DNA from: Ignavibacteria bacterium
Lineage (GTDB): Bacteria; Bacteroidota; Ignavibacteria; OLB7
Reading direction: 5' to 3'
Assembly (NCBI GenBank): GCA_020635205.1
Contig: JACKAE010000004.1
Location: forward strand, 595,792 to 659,791
Length of the DNA: 64,000 nucleotides
The position numbers were made by a program, and so were the translations under genes. Positions 8,492 through 17,807 of this stretch are shown piece by piece (position 1 is the first letter of the stretch; each line of letters starts with the position of its first letter). A model generated the notes under the pieces. The model did not search any database. It was not told the DNA's origin and saw nothing but the letters and a program-made list of their open reading frames with translations.

Positions 8492-10669
8492 ATGAAACAC
8501 CTCTTCAAGTATCAGTACTTTGCATTCATTCTCATGCTGTTCACACTCTTCCCCGAACAGTCCAAGGCTCACAAGGAATGGGTACATCAATATATCCTGC
8601 ACGAAGCCTATAAACTCCTTAAAGTATACACAGGTTCTATCCCTGAGTATGAGACATATCTTGGCAGTTCCGACTATCTAAATGTTGAGAATCTCGACAT
8701 AAGCCGTCATCCATTTGATTTAACCCCAGCAATGACTGTTGGAGTATGGCTTGAAGATGTTGAGAACGTCATTCCCAATCTACCTACTGTATGGAATGCT
8801 TCGGACGGACACTTTTGGGATGCTGACATATCTGACAATGCTGAGACAGATATGCCATGGTCAACAACGAACGTAGCAAACGCTTGGACAAAAGCCAGAT
8901 ACTACTGGCTTGGGACAAACCATGATCCTAACTTCGAGATGAGGATAAAAGGACCATTCTTTGTTGATATTCTTGTTGATGAGAACCGGTGGCGATCTGA
9001 TATTAGCGTTGCACAGTATGAATCCTATGGCTCGTTCTTCGACATGTACTGTGATCGCCAGGTCTACATCAAAGCCTGGACAACAAGCTCAGGACGTAAA
9101 GTACCCTATGCACGACCTGTACTAAAACGAATGTGGATGGACGAAGGACGCCAACGTTTCTACCATACTCTCGGTAGGCTTGCCCACCTTCTGGGTGATA
9201 TGAGTGTACCGGCTCACGTTCACGGCGACACTCATCCTTGTAAAGGCATTGTCCCTTTTCTTCAAGATCCCGACGGTGATCAGTATGAGCTTTGGTGTGG
9301 AGGGAACGATCAAGGTGACTGCAACGAGCCACATCAAAGCCATCGTGCGCGCCAATACTGGAATGCTGAAACCGCTCGCGAACAAGGTGGGTTATTCTGG
9401 GAAGTCCTTGCTATGAGTGATGAGGAAGCTCTTCGATATCTCTACTATACTGTTAATCAAATTACCGATCACTTCCCGAGCTTCAACGTCGATGGCTATT
9501 CGCCAGGAGGTCAAGACAATTCTCTTCAGAACGGTTCTTATCCCTACCTCGAAGCTCGACTTGATGAGCTTGGCGCAGCACCGGACTTTATTGCAAATTC
9601 AGCCGAAGAGACAATTGGAGATGAAGCATTCAACCTTGCGATACGGGCAACAGCAACGTTGCTGTATATCACTGCTGTTAGAACAGGCTTAATAGAATGT
9701 TCCGATAATCTAAAAATTCAAAACGAGAACATTTACGGTCTTTCGTCAACGGTAGTACCATACCAAGCATCGAATAGTATCACTGCTGGAGAAGATGTCT
9801 TTGGAACCCAAGTGGCACAAGGCCCAGTGATAATTCACCCCAATGCTAAGGTTAAATTTGAGGCTGGAAGCAAGATATGTCTTGAGAAAGGGTTTTCTGC
9901 ACTGAGCGGAAGCACTGCTTCTTTCAGCATTGTACCGCAGCCTTGCAGTGCTGTTACCGAACATTGTTCACCTCTCGCCGCACCGATAAGCGAGATCAGT
10001 TCTAATGGGTTCGGCAAAGCTACACAAGTGCAGCTTGACACTGTTGTTTATCGTGATACTGTAACTACCCTCACTCTATCAGTTCCGCATGACTCAGTGA
10101 TTTCTGGATCGGCCAATGATACTTTAACCACTGGCTTTTACTTCACTGAATTCACCAACTTTCACCCCTATGATGGTGACACAGCCTCTGTTCAGGACAC
10201 AAATTACATTCGATACTTTAGGGGAAGAGAATTCCAAGCAGACACTGTAGTCTTAGGTCTCGGCAACGATTCAGCTCTTACAGACTCCGTCCTACAAATC
10301 ATCACGCACCGCTCAATTGTCATGCTTGACACGGAAGGGAATGCCATTATTATTAACGATACATGCTGTGGTGGCGGTGGGTTAAAACGTGCAGAAAACG
10401 TTGAAAAAGTGATCTCCATTGCAGTTCATCCGAACCCATTTGTTGGCATGACCACTATTCAGTACAGCATTAATATTCCCAGCCACGTTAGCATCCACAT
10501 TTATAACAATGCCGGAAAAATCGTAAGAACCCTTCAACAAGAAGAGGATGTTACTGCCGGCACTCACAAATTTGATTTTAGATCTGCAGATATTCCTGCG
10601 GGATACTACACATTAGTAATTCGTTCAGGAAAAACGGTTACAAGCAAAGAATTATTCATTGAAAAATAA
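8492..10669 (+). CDS. Secreted zinc-dependent phospholipase C/S1-P1-nuclease-like protein with T9SS sorting domain
   Basis: The frame is open 11 codons further upstream, but the ATG at 8492 starts a proper signal peptide (MKHLFKYQYFAFILMLF, ending SKA). The mature protein begins HKEWVHQYILHEAYKLL and contains RLAHLLGDMSVPAHVHGDTHP. The N-terminal His and the HxxxD plus later His pattern recall the trinuclear zinc site of phospholipase C/S1-P1 nuclease folds. Around residues 410-490 is a 'coathanger' segment (SITAGEDVFGT, GAKVKFEAGSKICLEKGFSA-like), common in T9SS cargo. The last 85 residues form a type A sorting domain (HPNPFVGMTTIQYSI, GYYTLVIRSGK). Export by T9SS is well supported; the substrate is unknown. 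Confidence 0.75.
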   Translation: MKHLFKYQYFAFILMLFTLFPEQSKAHKEWVHQYILHEAYKLLKVYTGSIPEYETYLGSSDYLNVENLDISRHPFDLTPAMTVGVWLEDVENVIPNLPTVWNASDGHFWDADISDNAETDMPWSTTNVANAWTKARYYWLGTNHDPNFEMRIKGPFFVDILVDENRWRSDISVAQYESYGSFFDMYCDRQVYIKAWTTSSGRKVPYARPVLKRMWMDEGRQRFYHTLGRLAHLLGDMSVPAHVHGDTHPCKGIVPFLQDPDGDQYELWCGGNDQGDCNEPHQSHRARQYWNAETAREQGGLFWEVLAMSDEEALRYLYYTVNQITDHFPSFNVDGYSPGGQDNSLQNGSYPYLEARLDELGAAPDFIANSAEETIGDEAFNLAIRATATLLYITAVRTGLIECSDNLKIQNENIYGLSSTVVPYQASNSITAGEDVFGTQVAQGPVIIHPNAKVKFEAGSKICLEKGFSALSGSTASFSIVPQPCSAVTEHCSPLAAPISEISSNGFGKATQVQLDTVVYRDTVTTLTLSVPHDSVISGSANDTLTTGFYFTEFTNFHPYDGDTASVQDTNYIRYFRGREFQADTVVLGLGNDSALTDSVLQIITHRSIVMLDTEGNAIIINDTCCGGGGLKRAENVEKVISIAVHPNPFVGMTTIQYSINIPSHVSIHIYNNAGKIVRTLQQEEDVTAGTHKFDFRSADIPAGYYTLVIRSGKTVTSKELFIEK

Positions 10670-10773
10670 GTACAGAAATTTATATCACATCTATTTGAAT
10701 GTTAGTGTACAGAACACATTCACATTCAAATAGAACTCACAATACTACTCACCATCATTCTTTCGAGGTCACT

Positions 10774-12741
10774 ATGAACATCAACCGCATCCTCCTCACT
10801 CTTTCACTGTTCTTGATTGGTGTAGCAGCATTACCTGCTCAACCATACGACCAATTGCCTGCACCGGGCGACACCCCACCACCGCCAATGCCTGTAATAA
10901 CTCCTCCCGCCCTGAATTTTGGATTCAGCCTCCTCTCGCCAACACCGACTCTCTGGTTGTGGGGAGGGTATGATGGAACCCCTCCTCAACAAGGAGGACC
11001 ATTAAAATTCATTCAACCGAGCGTTGGTCTGGAACTGTATAACGTAAATAGAGCCTCGCTTGGCCGAACCGAATGGGGCATTGCTGAATTACCTATGCAA
11101 TTTTCGAGTTTTGCCGACCCACAGGATGCTGTCCTAATGGCAGAAGAAGGTGAAGACTTGATATTTACTGTTCGGCATAACTTCTTAAACTTCCCATGCG
11201 GACACGCTGGGAACGATCCACTGGCTCACCCAACGAGCCACGGTTCAATTCGCTTTGGCACACGCCATCACGTCTGCTTGCCACCTGATCCTAACAATCC
11301 GAATCTACCAGATTATAATTCGCCTGACTATCAGCTCTTCCAGCACGACCTCGAGCGACTAACAATACAAAGCAATGGCATGGTTGGTATTCACGTTCCA
11401 GAGCCGCAACGGGTACTTCACGTTAGTAATCGATGGGGACATGAGGCAGCAATTCGCATAAGCAACGATCAGTATTCTGACCCATACGATCACCTCAATC
11501 AGCACGTGGCCACACTTGGCATTGCTGAGCTGGCAGTTCCCTCTGCAGGTGGTCTATTTTCTACCATTGCAGACGCGAACGACTTCGTAATACGAACTGC
11601 TGGTGGGGCAGGCAATCCTGCATCAGACATTATCCTGACTGCCCACAATGCTGGATCATCTCTTCGATTCGCAACAGCTAAAGCCCAATCGGTGGAAGAA
11701 GAACGGTTAACCGTTCAGAACGGAGGTGACGTGACAATTGGTGGCAGTGTTGGCATTGGTTTCCAGCCAAATCAATCCCTTCTCAGTGACCCCGTAAACT
11801 GGCAACAACAACGCAAGCTGGATGTTCGGGGTGGCCAAGTTGGGGTTACTCCTCTGGCAGACGAGGCTGGAGTATTCACAATTATGCCCTCACAGGACGG
11901 TAGTTGGTGGAATATGGCCAACATTATGAATGGTGGAATGCTTGCCTTTATGGCAGGAGATATGTTAAAGAACGTCCCGAATGAAGTAGATATTAATGGG
12001 AACATTGACCCTGTTCAGGTTCGCACTCAATGGGCTTCAGCCCCAATGGTTATTTCAAGCAACGGAGTGGTGGGAATGGGAACAGTTGATCCTGATCCAT
12101 ATTCTGCACTGCATGTCCACAATAAGCCAGTTCGCCTTTCAAAAACTGGCACAGATGCCAATCTTCAAATAGCAATTGCAGGGAACAACGGCGATTATTC
12201 AGCCAATTCAACCCCGGGCGATATCATCATGAGAACAACCGGAGGGACGACAACTGAAGATTTAATCATTGCTTCAAGCAATAATGGTGCATCATTGAAA
12301 TTCGCCACAAGCAGTGCAAGTGGAGGAGACAATAACGTGAGAATGACAATTTTTGAGAACGGCAATGTAGGAATTGGCCTTGCCGAAGGAACCTCTGCAC
12401 CATATGCACGTTTGGCAGTAAAGGGTACGATTTGTGCCGAGGAAGTAAAAGTTCTCCTTACCAGTACTGATGATGCAGCCTGTTGGGATTGGCCAGACTA
12501 CGTGTTCGATGAGTCATATGAGCTAATGCCATTGGAAGAACTTGAGGCGTGGGTAAAAACGCGCCGTCATCTTCCCAACGTTCCATCACAGCTTGACGTC
12601 GAGAAAAATGGTATTGGCGTAGGTGAGATGCAAGCGCAGCTTCTACGCAAAGTTGAAGAGTTAACCCTCTATGTTATTGAGCAGAATAAGCGAATTGCTG
12701 ACCTTGAAGCTGAAGTAAAAGCAGCCCAACAACAGAATTAA
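10774..12741 (+). CDS. Secreted surface protein with Bacteroidota-type tail-fibre C-terminus
   Basis: The start at 10774 follows a GAGGT site and begins a signal peptide ending ALPAQ; the frame is open 25 codons earlier but that part is histidine-rich and unlike a leader. The middle holds several fibre repeats (RLTVQNGGDVTIGG, GVVGMGTVDPDPYSALHV, NGNVGIGLAEG). The C-terminus has the pattern 'LEELEAWVKTRRHLPNVPS..G..VGEMQAQLLRKVEELTLYVIEQ', typical of Bacteroidota fibre proteins and related to peptidase S74-type chaperone tails, ending in a coiled coil (about the last 45 residues). It probably forms a surface fibre. It lies 104 bases after a T9SS cargo gene. Confidence 0.72.
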   Translation: MNINRILLTLSLFLIGVAALPAQPYDQLPAPGDTPPPPMPVITPPALNFGFSLLSPTPTLWLWGGYDGTPPQQGGPLKFIQPSVGLELYNVNRASLGRTEWGIAELPMQFSSFADPQDAVLMAEEGEDLIFTVRHNFLNFPCGHAGNDPLAHPTSHGSIRFGTRHHVCLPPDPNNPNLPDYNSPDYQLFQHDLERLTIQSNGMVGIHVPEPQRVLHVSNRWGHEAAIRISNDQYSDPYDHLNQHVATLGIAELAVPSAGGLFSTIADANDFVIRTAGGAGNPASDIILTAHNAGSSLRFATAKAQSVEEERLTVQNGGDVTIGGSVGIGFQPNQSLLSDPVNWQQQRKLDVRGGQVGVTPLADEAGVFTIMPSQDGSWWNMANIMNGGMLAFMAGDMLKNVPNEVDINGNIDPVQVRTQWASAPMVISSNGVVGMGTVDPDPYSALHVHNKPVRLSKTGTDANLQIAIAGNNGDYSANSTPGDIIMRTTGGTTTEDLIIASSNNGASLKFATSSASGGDNNVRMTIFENGNVGIGLAEGTSAPYARLAVKGTICAEEVKVLLTSTDDAACWDWPDYVFDESYELMPLEELEAWVKTRRHLPNVPSQLDVEKNGIGVGEMQAQLLRKVEELTLYVIEQNKRIADLEAEVKAAQQQN

Positions 12742-12887
12742 AAAGTCAAAGTGTCTTAAAACGATGGAAGAGGATACCTTGGGGCTGATTTTTTTCAGAT
12801 AATAGAGGGTATTCTTGCCCATAGATTCATAATACTAATTCAGCAAAAAACACATGAATTTAGAAAAAATCAATATCATATATCACC

Positions 12888-14225
12888 ATGAAACTACCAA
12901 TATTATTTATTCTCTTCTTTTCTTTTGTGGGTAGTGCTTTTAGTCAGAGTATACGCAAGAATTATACTGAAATGACACAATCAGAGAAAGATGAGTTAGT
13001 AGCTGCATTTGACGAACTTCGTGACGGTCCAGATTTGATTAATGACTTAGCATCATACCATAACAACAATTTCCAAGCAATTCACTTCAACAATACTGGT
13101 TATCCACGATCTTGGTCTAATCCAAACAATGATGTCTTTTTCGCATGGCATCGAAGACAAATTTTTGAGTTAGAACAAGCTATGCAGGATATCAATCCGA
13201 ATCTGAGCATTCCATTCTGGGATTGGACTGTTGACAATTCTACATCTTCGGCTCTGTGGGATAACGATTTTCTCGGGCAATTCAATAGTGCGTGGAGTTT
13301 AGGGCGAAGTCTTGGATCCACAGGTTCACTGCCAAGCTCTACTAACGTTGCCACAGTGCAGTCGATAACTAATTGGCAGTCCTACGTCGCTTCAGTTGAG
13401 AACGGGATTGTTCATAGTGGTGGACATATCTGGGTGAATGGAATAATGGCAGCCGGAAATTCTCCGTTAGATCCAGTTTTTTACCTCCACCATGGTATGC
13501 TCGACAAGCTATGGCAAGATTGGGAAGAAGCCAATCAAGCATCTACTTTCGTAAAAACTTCTATGCCCCGCTATGATGGCACATACTCTTTCAATGGCAC
13601 AACTCTCCCTTCAGTAAATCCCAATGATATAGTTGATGCAAAATCTTTGGGAGTCTTTTTTGCTGAGAATGGGTTAGCAGAGTTAGAAGATTACACAGTC
13701 AGCAATACCTATAACACGGTCGAAAACTTTTATTATCAGTATACAATCGAAGCTGGGAATGACTTCATCATTCCTTCTGGTAAGAAGTGCAAGTTTGAAT
13801 CCGTTAACATTATTGCCTTGAATCCCGGATTTACCTCAAGCTCAGGATCAGAGTTCACAGCCAAGATTGACTCGGACAATGACATTACAACGGCTGCAAA
13901 ACCTGGCGTTGTGGCCGTACGAGATCGACCAGCACCTGAGCCTTCATTCCCTTATTTTCCAGAGTTGATGAGTGAATCTCCATCGATTGTGACGGCCTTC
14001 CCTAATCCTTTTAACGAGAAGATTCACCTAAACTTAGGGGAAAAACCAGTAAGTGGACAGATCACTATATTCGATGTAAGTGGCCGCGTCGTCTACGAAA
14101 AGAAATTCTCTGATGCTTCTCTTCAAGAGATTACTGATCTCGCAATACTTGAGCCAGGTCTGTATGTTTTAAAAGTATATCGTGAAAATGAAGCGACAGA
14201 ATATATCAAGATCATGAAACAATAA
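12888..14225 (+). CDS. Secreted tyrosinase-family copper oxidase with T9SS sorting domain
   Basis: After a signal peptide (ending SAFSQ) comes a type-3 copper domain. Probable CuA histidines are His58 (SYHNNN), His66 and His88 (FFAWHRRQIFELEQAM). Probable CuB histidines are His176 and His180 (VHSGGHIWV) and His202 (SPLDPVFYLHHGMLDKLW). These match the family motifs well. Tyrosinases oxidise phenols and catechols to quinones with O2. A coathanger-like segment (about residues 285-325) and a C-terminal T9SS type A domain (AFPNPFNEKIHLNL, PGLYVLKVYRE) follow, so the enzyme is probably surface-attached or released. A possible role is cross-linking surface proteins or making melanin; that is inference. 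Confidence 0.9.
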   Translation: MKLPILFILFFSFVGSAFSQSIRKNYTEMTQSEKDELVAAFDELRDGPDLINDLASYHNNNFQAIHFNNTGYPRSWSNPNNDVFFAWHRRQIFELEQAMQDINPNLSIPFWDWTVDNSTSSALWDNDFLGQFNSAWSLGRSLGSTGSLPSSTNVATVQSITNWQSYVASVENGIVHSGGHIWVNGIMAAGNSPLDPVFYLHHGMLDKLWQDWEEANQASTFVKTSMPRYDGTYSFNGTTLPSVNPNDIVDAKSLGVFFAENGLAELEDYTVSNTYNTVENFYYQYTIEAGNDFIIPSGKKCKFESVNIIALNPGFTSSSGSEFTAKIDSDNDITTAAKPGVVAVRDRPAPEPSFPYFPELMSESPSIVTAFPNPFNEKIHLNLGEKPVSGQITIFDVSGRVVYEKKFSDASLQEITDLAILEPGLYVLKVYRENEATEYIKIMKQ

Positions 14226-14243
14226 AGTGAATTCAATTCGATT

Positions 14244-14289
14244 AAAAAGTAGAGCCGTTCTCGATGGTCGAGAACGGCTCTACTTTTTA
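14244..14289. terminator. Bidirectional terminator between tyrosinase gene and atpC
   Basis: A perfect 21-bp stem (beginning AAAAAGTAGAGCCGTTC) with a three-base loop is flanked by A5 and T5, so it can terminate both the plus-strand tyrosinase gene and the minus-strand atpDC operon. Confidence 0.92.
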
Positions 14290-14312
14290 CGGAATTAACT
14301 TTGCTTGAACCT

Positions 14313-14732
14313 TTACAACCGTGCCACTACCTTTAACCGATTCTCGGCGCGAGCTAACGCAGCTTCAGCACGAGTGCGATTAATATCTGAGCCGGGATTT
14401 ATACGAACTTCTTTGATTCGTTCTTCAGCTCGCGCCTTGGCACTCATAGCGCGATCACGATTGATTTCCTGAGCAGGCTCGATTGTCTCGGAGAGAACTG
14501 TCACCTCGTTCAAGCGAACTTCAGCAAAGCCTCCCGATGAAGCAAAGACTTGCTCTTTACCATGTTCATCGGTAAGGCGAAGCTCCCCTACCTCAAGCTC
14601 TGTTAACAGCGGAGCGTGGTTGATGAGAACCTGAAACGTTCCCTGTCTTCCGGGAAGCGTGACAATTTCTACGTCACCTTGCCAAGCGACACCTTCCGGT
14701 GTTCGAATATCAAGTTGAAAGGTCTTTGCCAT
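14313..14732 (-). CDS. atpC: ATP synthase F1 epsilon subunit
   Basis: The 139-residue protein has the N-terminal beta-sandwich (FQLDIRTPEGVAWQGDVEIVTLPG, GRQGTFQVLINHAPLLTEL, then ELRLTDEHGKEQVFASSGGFAEV). The C-terminal helical hairpin holds repeated 'RA.AA.ARAE.R' segments (INRTRAEAALARAENRL). The epsilon subunit links the central stalk to rotor and regulates hydrolysis. It follows atpD by 131 bases. The remaining ATP synthase genes are not in the window, as is usual in Bacteroidota and Chlorobiota. Confidence 0.95.
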   Translation of the reverse strand: MAKTFQLDIRTPEGVAWQGDVEIVTLPGRQGTFQVLINHAPLLTELEVGELRLTDEHGKEQVFASSGGFAEVRLNEVTVLSETIEPAQEINRDRAMSAKARAEERIKEVRINPGSDINRTRAEAALARAENRLKVVARL

Positions 14733-14812
14733 TTTCAGCTATAAGCCGTGAGCTGTCGGTGTTGGTGAGGCCGTCCTTTGGCGTCCCCCCACCCAATCAC
14801 GTCTCTCGTCGG

Positions 14813-14847
14813 CTTTTGAATTTTGAATTTTTACTTTTGAATTCTTC
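14813..14847 (-). repeat. 7-bp-periodic repeat in the atpD-atpC gap
   Basis: Five imperfect 7-bp units read cttttga, attttga, attttta, cttttga, attcttc. They lie in the intra-operon gap, just after the atpD stop when read on the minus strand. Similar 7-bp-periodic tracts with other unit sequences occur at 32244-32285 and 36780-36821. Confidence 0.6.
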
Positions 14848-14863
14848 CTAACCGAATTCTCTC

Positions 14864-16306
14864 TTACGCAACGGCCTCTTCAACATCCTTCATCTTCTTT
14901 GCCTTCTCGGCAGCTTCGTCGAACGTTCCCACGTAGCGGAAGGCCTCTTCAGGCATGTCGTCGCCGTCGCCGTTAAGGATTGCCTCGAATCCAGAAATCG
15001 TATCCTCGAGCTTCACGTAACGACCCTGCAAACCAGTAAACTGCTCTGCTACGAAGAATGGCTGCGAAAGGAATCGCTGAATCTTGCGCGCGCGGTAAAC
15101 GGTCTGCTTGTCTTCATCAGAAAGCTCGTCCATACCGAGAATATTGATGATGTCCTGCAAGTCCTTATAGGCCTGAAGAACCTGCTTCACATTCGTGGCA
15201 ACGTCGTAGTGGCGCTGGCCAATAATGTTTGGATCGAGAATGTTTGAGGTTGAGTCGAGAGGATCAACCGCCGGGTAAAGACCCAACTCTGCGATCTGAC
15301 GCGAGAGAACTGTGGTTGCGTCAAGGTGAGTAAACGTATTCGCCGGAGCAGGATCGGTTAAGTCGTCAGCAGGAACGTAAACCGCCTGAACTGATGTGAT
15401 TGATCCTTTGTTTGTTGAAGCAATGCGCTCCTGAAGTGCTCCCATCTCCGTGGCAAGTGTTGGCTGATAACCTACAGCCGAAGGCATACGGCCAAGAAGT
15501 GCCGATACTTCTGAACCAGCCTGTGTGAAGCGGAAGATATTGTCGATAAAGAGAAGCACGTCACGTCCTTCCTCATCGCGGAAGTACTCGGCTGCCGTCA
15601 ATGCCGTGAGAGCAACCCGAGCACGAGCACCCGGCGGCTCGTTCATCTGCCCGAAGACAAGACATGCTTTGTCGAGAACAGTCGATCCATCGGCAAGCAC
15701 GGCCTCGGACATTTCACGGAGAAGGTCGTTCCCCTCACGCGAACGCTCGCCAACACCACCAAATACCGAAAGCCCACCATGTTGCTTCGCGATGTTGTTG
15801 ATAAGCTCAAGAATCACCACGGTCTTTCCTACACCAGCACCACCGAACAGACCTGTCTTCCCACCCTTTGTGTATGGTTCCAACAAGTCAATCACCTTGA
15901 TTCCTGTCTCGAACATCTCTTTCTTCGTTGAAAGAGTATCAAAATCAGGAGCCGAACGGTGGATAGGGTATTTCATCTCACTTGTGATCGGCCCCTTGTT
16001 GTCGATAGGGTCTCCGGTCACGTTTATTAGACGCCCGAGCGTACCTGGGCCAACCGGAACCTTAATTGGACCTCCGGTGTCGACAACAACTGTTCCGCGA
16101 CTAATTCCGTCGGTTGTATCCATTGCAACCGCTCGAACGCGATCCTCACCAAGATGTTGTTGTACTTCGCAGATCAGTTTGTGATCCTTCCCCTCTTCAT
16201 CCTTGACCGCAACTTCGAGTGCATTCAGAATTTCAGGGAGTTTTCCCTCGGAGAACTCTGCGTCGATAACTGGGCCAATAATCTGAACAATTTTACCTGT
16301 GTTCAT
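14864..16306 (-). CDS. atpD: ATP synthase F1 beta subunit
   Basis: The protein has 480 residues, normal for the family. It begins with the beta-barrel domain (GKIVQIIGPVIDAEF), then the Walker A motif GGAGVGKT, the 'GGVGERSREGNDL' segment, a Walker B region (DVLLFIDNIFRFTQAG), the signature PAVDPLDSTS and the C-terminal helical domain containing the DELSEED-like loop (here DELSDEDK). It is the catalytic subunit of the F1 head. It is the first gene of an atpD-atpC operon with its own upstream region of more than 300 bases. Confidence 0.98.
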   Translation of the reverse strand: MNTGKIVQIIGPVIDAEFSEGKLPEILNALEVAVKDEEGKDHKLICEVQQHLGEDRVRAVAMDTTDGISRGTVVVDTGGPIKVPVGPGTLGRLINVTGDPIDNKGPITSEMKYPIHRSAPDFDTLSTKKEMFETGIKVIDLLEPYTKGGKTGLFGGAGVGKTVVILELINNIAKQHGGLSVFGGVGERSREGNDLLREMSEAVLADGSTVLDKACLVFGQMNEPPGARARVALTALTAAEYFRDEEGRDVLLFIDNIFRFTQAGSEVSALLGRMPSAVGYQPTLATEMGALQERIASTNKGSITSVQAVYVPADDLTDPAPANTFTHLDATTVLSRQIAELGLYPAVDPLDSTSNILDPNIIGQRHYDVATNVKQVLQAYKDLQDIINILGMDELSDEDKQTVYRARKIQRFLSQPFFVAEQFTGLQGRYVKLEDTISGFEAILNGDGDDMPEEAFRYVGTFDEAAEKAKKMKDVEEAVA

Positions 16307-16639
16307 CGTGCGATGTGTCTATAGAAATGATGGTAAACGTTATGAATCGCTTGAACTGTTGGGTGAGATGAACTGAGAGATCATGCCTCTCCCTTCAAAG
16401 GGCGTAAAATTACTCAGAACTGGTTGTACGGGGCTTGACAGGTTGTAAGTGGGATGATACCGTTGGCCGACACTGCTGTGTTGATACTCGCTCATTGCCT
16501 CCAACATTCTCACAGAAAAGAGACTTTTTTGCCTCTACCTTCCCTTATGCTTCCCTCCCCATAATTTGAAAGTTCCATAGATTTGATCCACATTTCGTTT
16601 GCGGTATCTATACTCAAGCTCAACGACTGGTAAAATTTC
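16307..16639. other. Divergent promoter region of atpD and a lipoprotein gene
   Basis: These 333 bases separate divergent genes. A plus-strand TTGACA occurs at 16435-16440, but the hexamer 17 bases further (TACCGT) is a poor -10 element. No open frame, repeat or RNA gene is convincing here. Confidence 0.4.
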
Positions 16640-17332
16640 ATGCAATTACGTTCTTTTTTCTCGTGTCTTTCACTTCTTTGTCTCGCAGGTTTCGTTCTCC
16701 CTTCATGTTCACCGAAAGAGGCGACTTTTTACTCTCGTTCTGGCGAAAATCCCCCACCCTCAACTCTGAGCCTTCAAGAATTAATCGATAAGACTCCAGA
16801 CGGAGGGACGGTATCCGTTCCAAAAGCAAAGTTCGTCCTAAAGCAGGGGCTACTTGTTGCTAACCGGAAGAACATACGCATTGAATGTGCTCCCGGCTCG
16901 CAGATTCTTGTGGATGACATCAGTGCCGACGTAATTGAAATTGTTGATTCCAAGGGTATCTCGATCAGTGGAGCCTTCCTCAGACACTTAAATCCGTTGA
17001 AGAAGTATGAATGCCACGGCGACGTGGTAAAGCTCCGAAATGCAAGTGAGGTAACTATTGAGAACTCAGAACTTGATGGGTGTGGTGCAATCGGACTATC
17101 TGCCTGGGGGAGTAGTAACATCACAGTTCAAAACTGCCTAATCGCCCACAATTCCTTTAACGCTCTCTACATTGACGGATGTGCAACAGTCCGAATAAAG
17201 GATAACGTTATAGAAAACAATGCGAATTTGATCCAGAGCTATCGGAGTGATGACATCGAAATGTCGGGGAATGTTATCAGGAATAATGGAGGCTATTGGG
17301 ATACCCCCGGAAAGGCAGGCTTGAAGAAGTAG
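16640..17332 (+). CDS. Lipoprotein with right-handed parallel beta-helix
   Basis: The protein has 230 residues and a lipoprotein signal (hydrophobic stretch then VLPSC, Cys at about residue 23). The mature part starts with 'LSLQELIDKTPDGGTVSVPKAKF', the opening of pectate-lyase-like beta helices, followed by repeated coils: NIRIECAPGSQI, GISISGAFLRH, EVTIENSELDGCG, NITVQNCLIAHNSF, TVRIKDNVIENN, DIEMSGNVIRNNGG. This is the right-handed parallel beta-helix pattern of periplasmic carbohydrate-binding or NosD/CASH proteins. It is short for an enzyme, with no obvious catalytic triad. Its substrate is unknown. Confidence 0.75.
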   Translation: MQLRSFFSCLSLLCLAGFVLPSCSPKEATFYSRSGENPPPSTLSLQELIDKTPDGGTVSVPKAKFVLKQGLLVANRKNIRIECAPGSQILVDDISADVIEIVDSKGISISGAFLRHLNPLKKYECHGDVVKLRNASEVTIENSELDGCGAIGLSAWGSSNITVQNCLIAHNSFNALYIDGCATVRIKDNVIENNANLIQSYRSDDIEMSGNVIRNNGGYWDTPGKAGLKK

Positions 17333-17373
17333 TGCCAGAGTAGTATAAAATCAGAATTAGAGAAACAGGTGCT

Positions 17374-17790
17374 ATGCGATTACAGAACCAAAACTTTACG
17401 CTTCTAACTTGGGTGATACTCTCTACCCCACTCTTCATTACTGTCGGTTGCTCTTCTACTGAACGAGCAACTCGGAAGCCGGGTGAAGTTCAACACATCG
17501 TACTTTGCTGGCTGAAAGAACCTGGAAATACCGAGGCTCGCCAAAAGCTAATTGACGCTTCATATAAGCTGATCTCACTTCCAGGAGTTGTTAACGTCCT
17601 CGCTGGACCTCCCCTGCCAAGTGAACGACCTGTTGTTGACGACTCGTTTGACGTTGGCATCATTATGGTTCTCGAAAACAGTGATGCCCTTCAGCAATAC
17701 TTGGAAAATCCTGTACACAAAAAGGCGATTGCCGAAGTCCTTGCTCCTCTCACTGAGAGAATTCTGATTTACGATGTTGTCGTGGAGTAA
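17374..17790 (+). CDS. Dabb-domain (stress-responsive alpha-beta barrel) lipoprotein
   Basis: The protein has 138 residues with a lipoprotein signal (LFITVGCSS, Cys at about residue 26). The mature part shows the Dabb pattern: 'VQHIVLCWLKEPGNTEAR', 'LISLPGVVNVLAGPPLPSERPVVDDSFDVGIIMVLENSDALQQYLENPVHKKAI' split over the strands and helices, and a final strand 'RILIYDVVVE'. Dabb proteins are dimeric ferredoxin-like folds; their role in bacteria is mostly unknown. It follows the beta-helix lipoprotein by 41 bases, so they are probably co-transcribed. Confidence 0.82.
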   Translation: MRLQNQNFTLLTWVILSTPLFITVGCSSTERATRKPGEVQHIVLCWLKEPGNTEARQKLIDASYKLISLPGVVNVLAGPPLPSERPVVDDSFDVGIIMVLENSDALQQYLENPVHKKAIAEVLAPLTERILIYDVVVE

Positions 17791-17807
17791 CCCAATCAGT
17801 CCTCCCC

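Noticed and set aside
15525..16184. A 219-codon open frame on the plus strand inside atpD
   Set aside because: It is antisense to a highly conserved gene, has no ribosome binding site or family, and its composition follows the atpD codon pattern.
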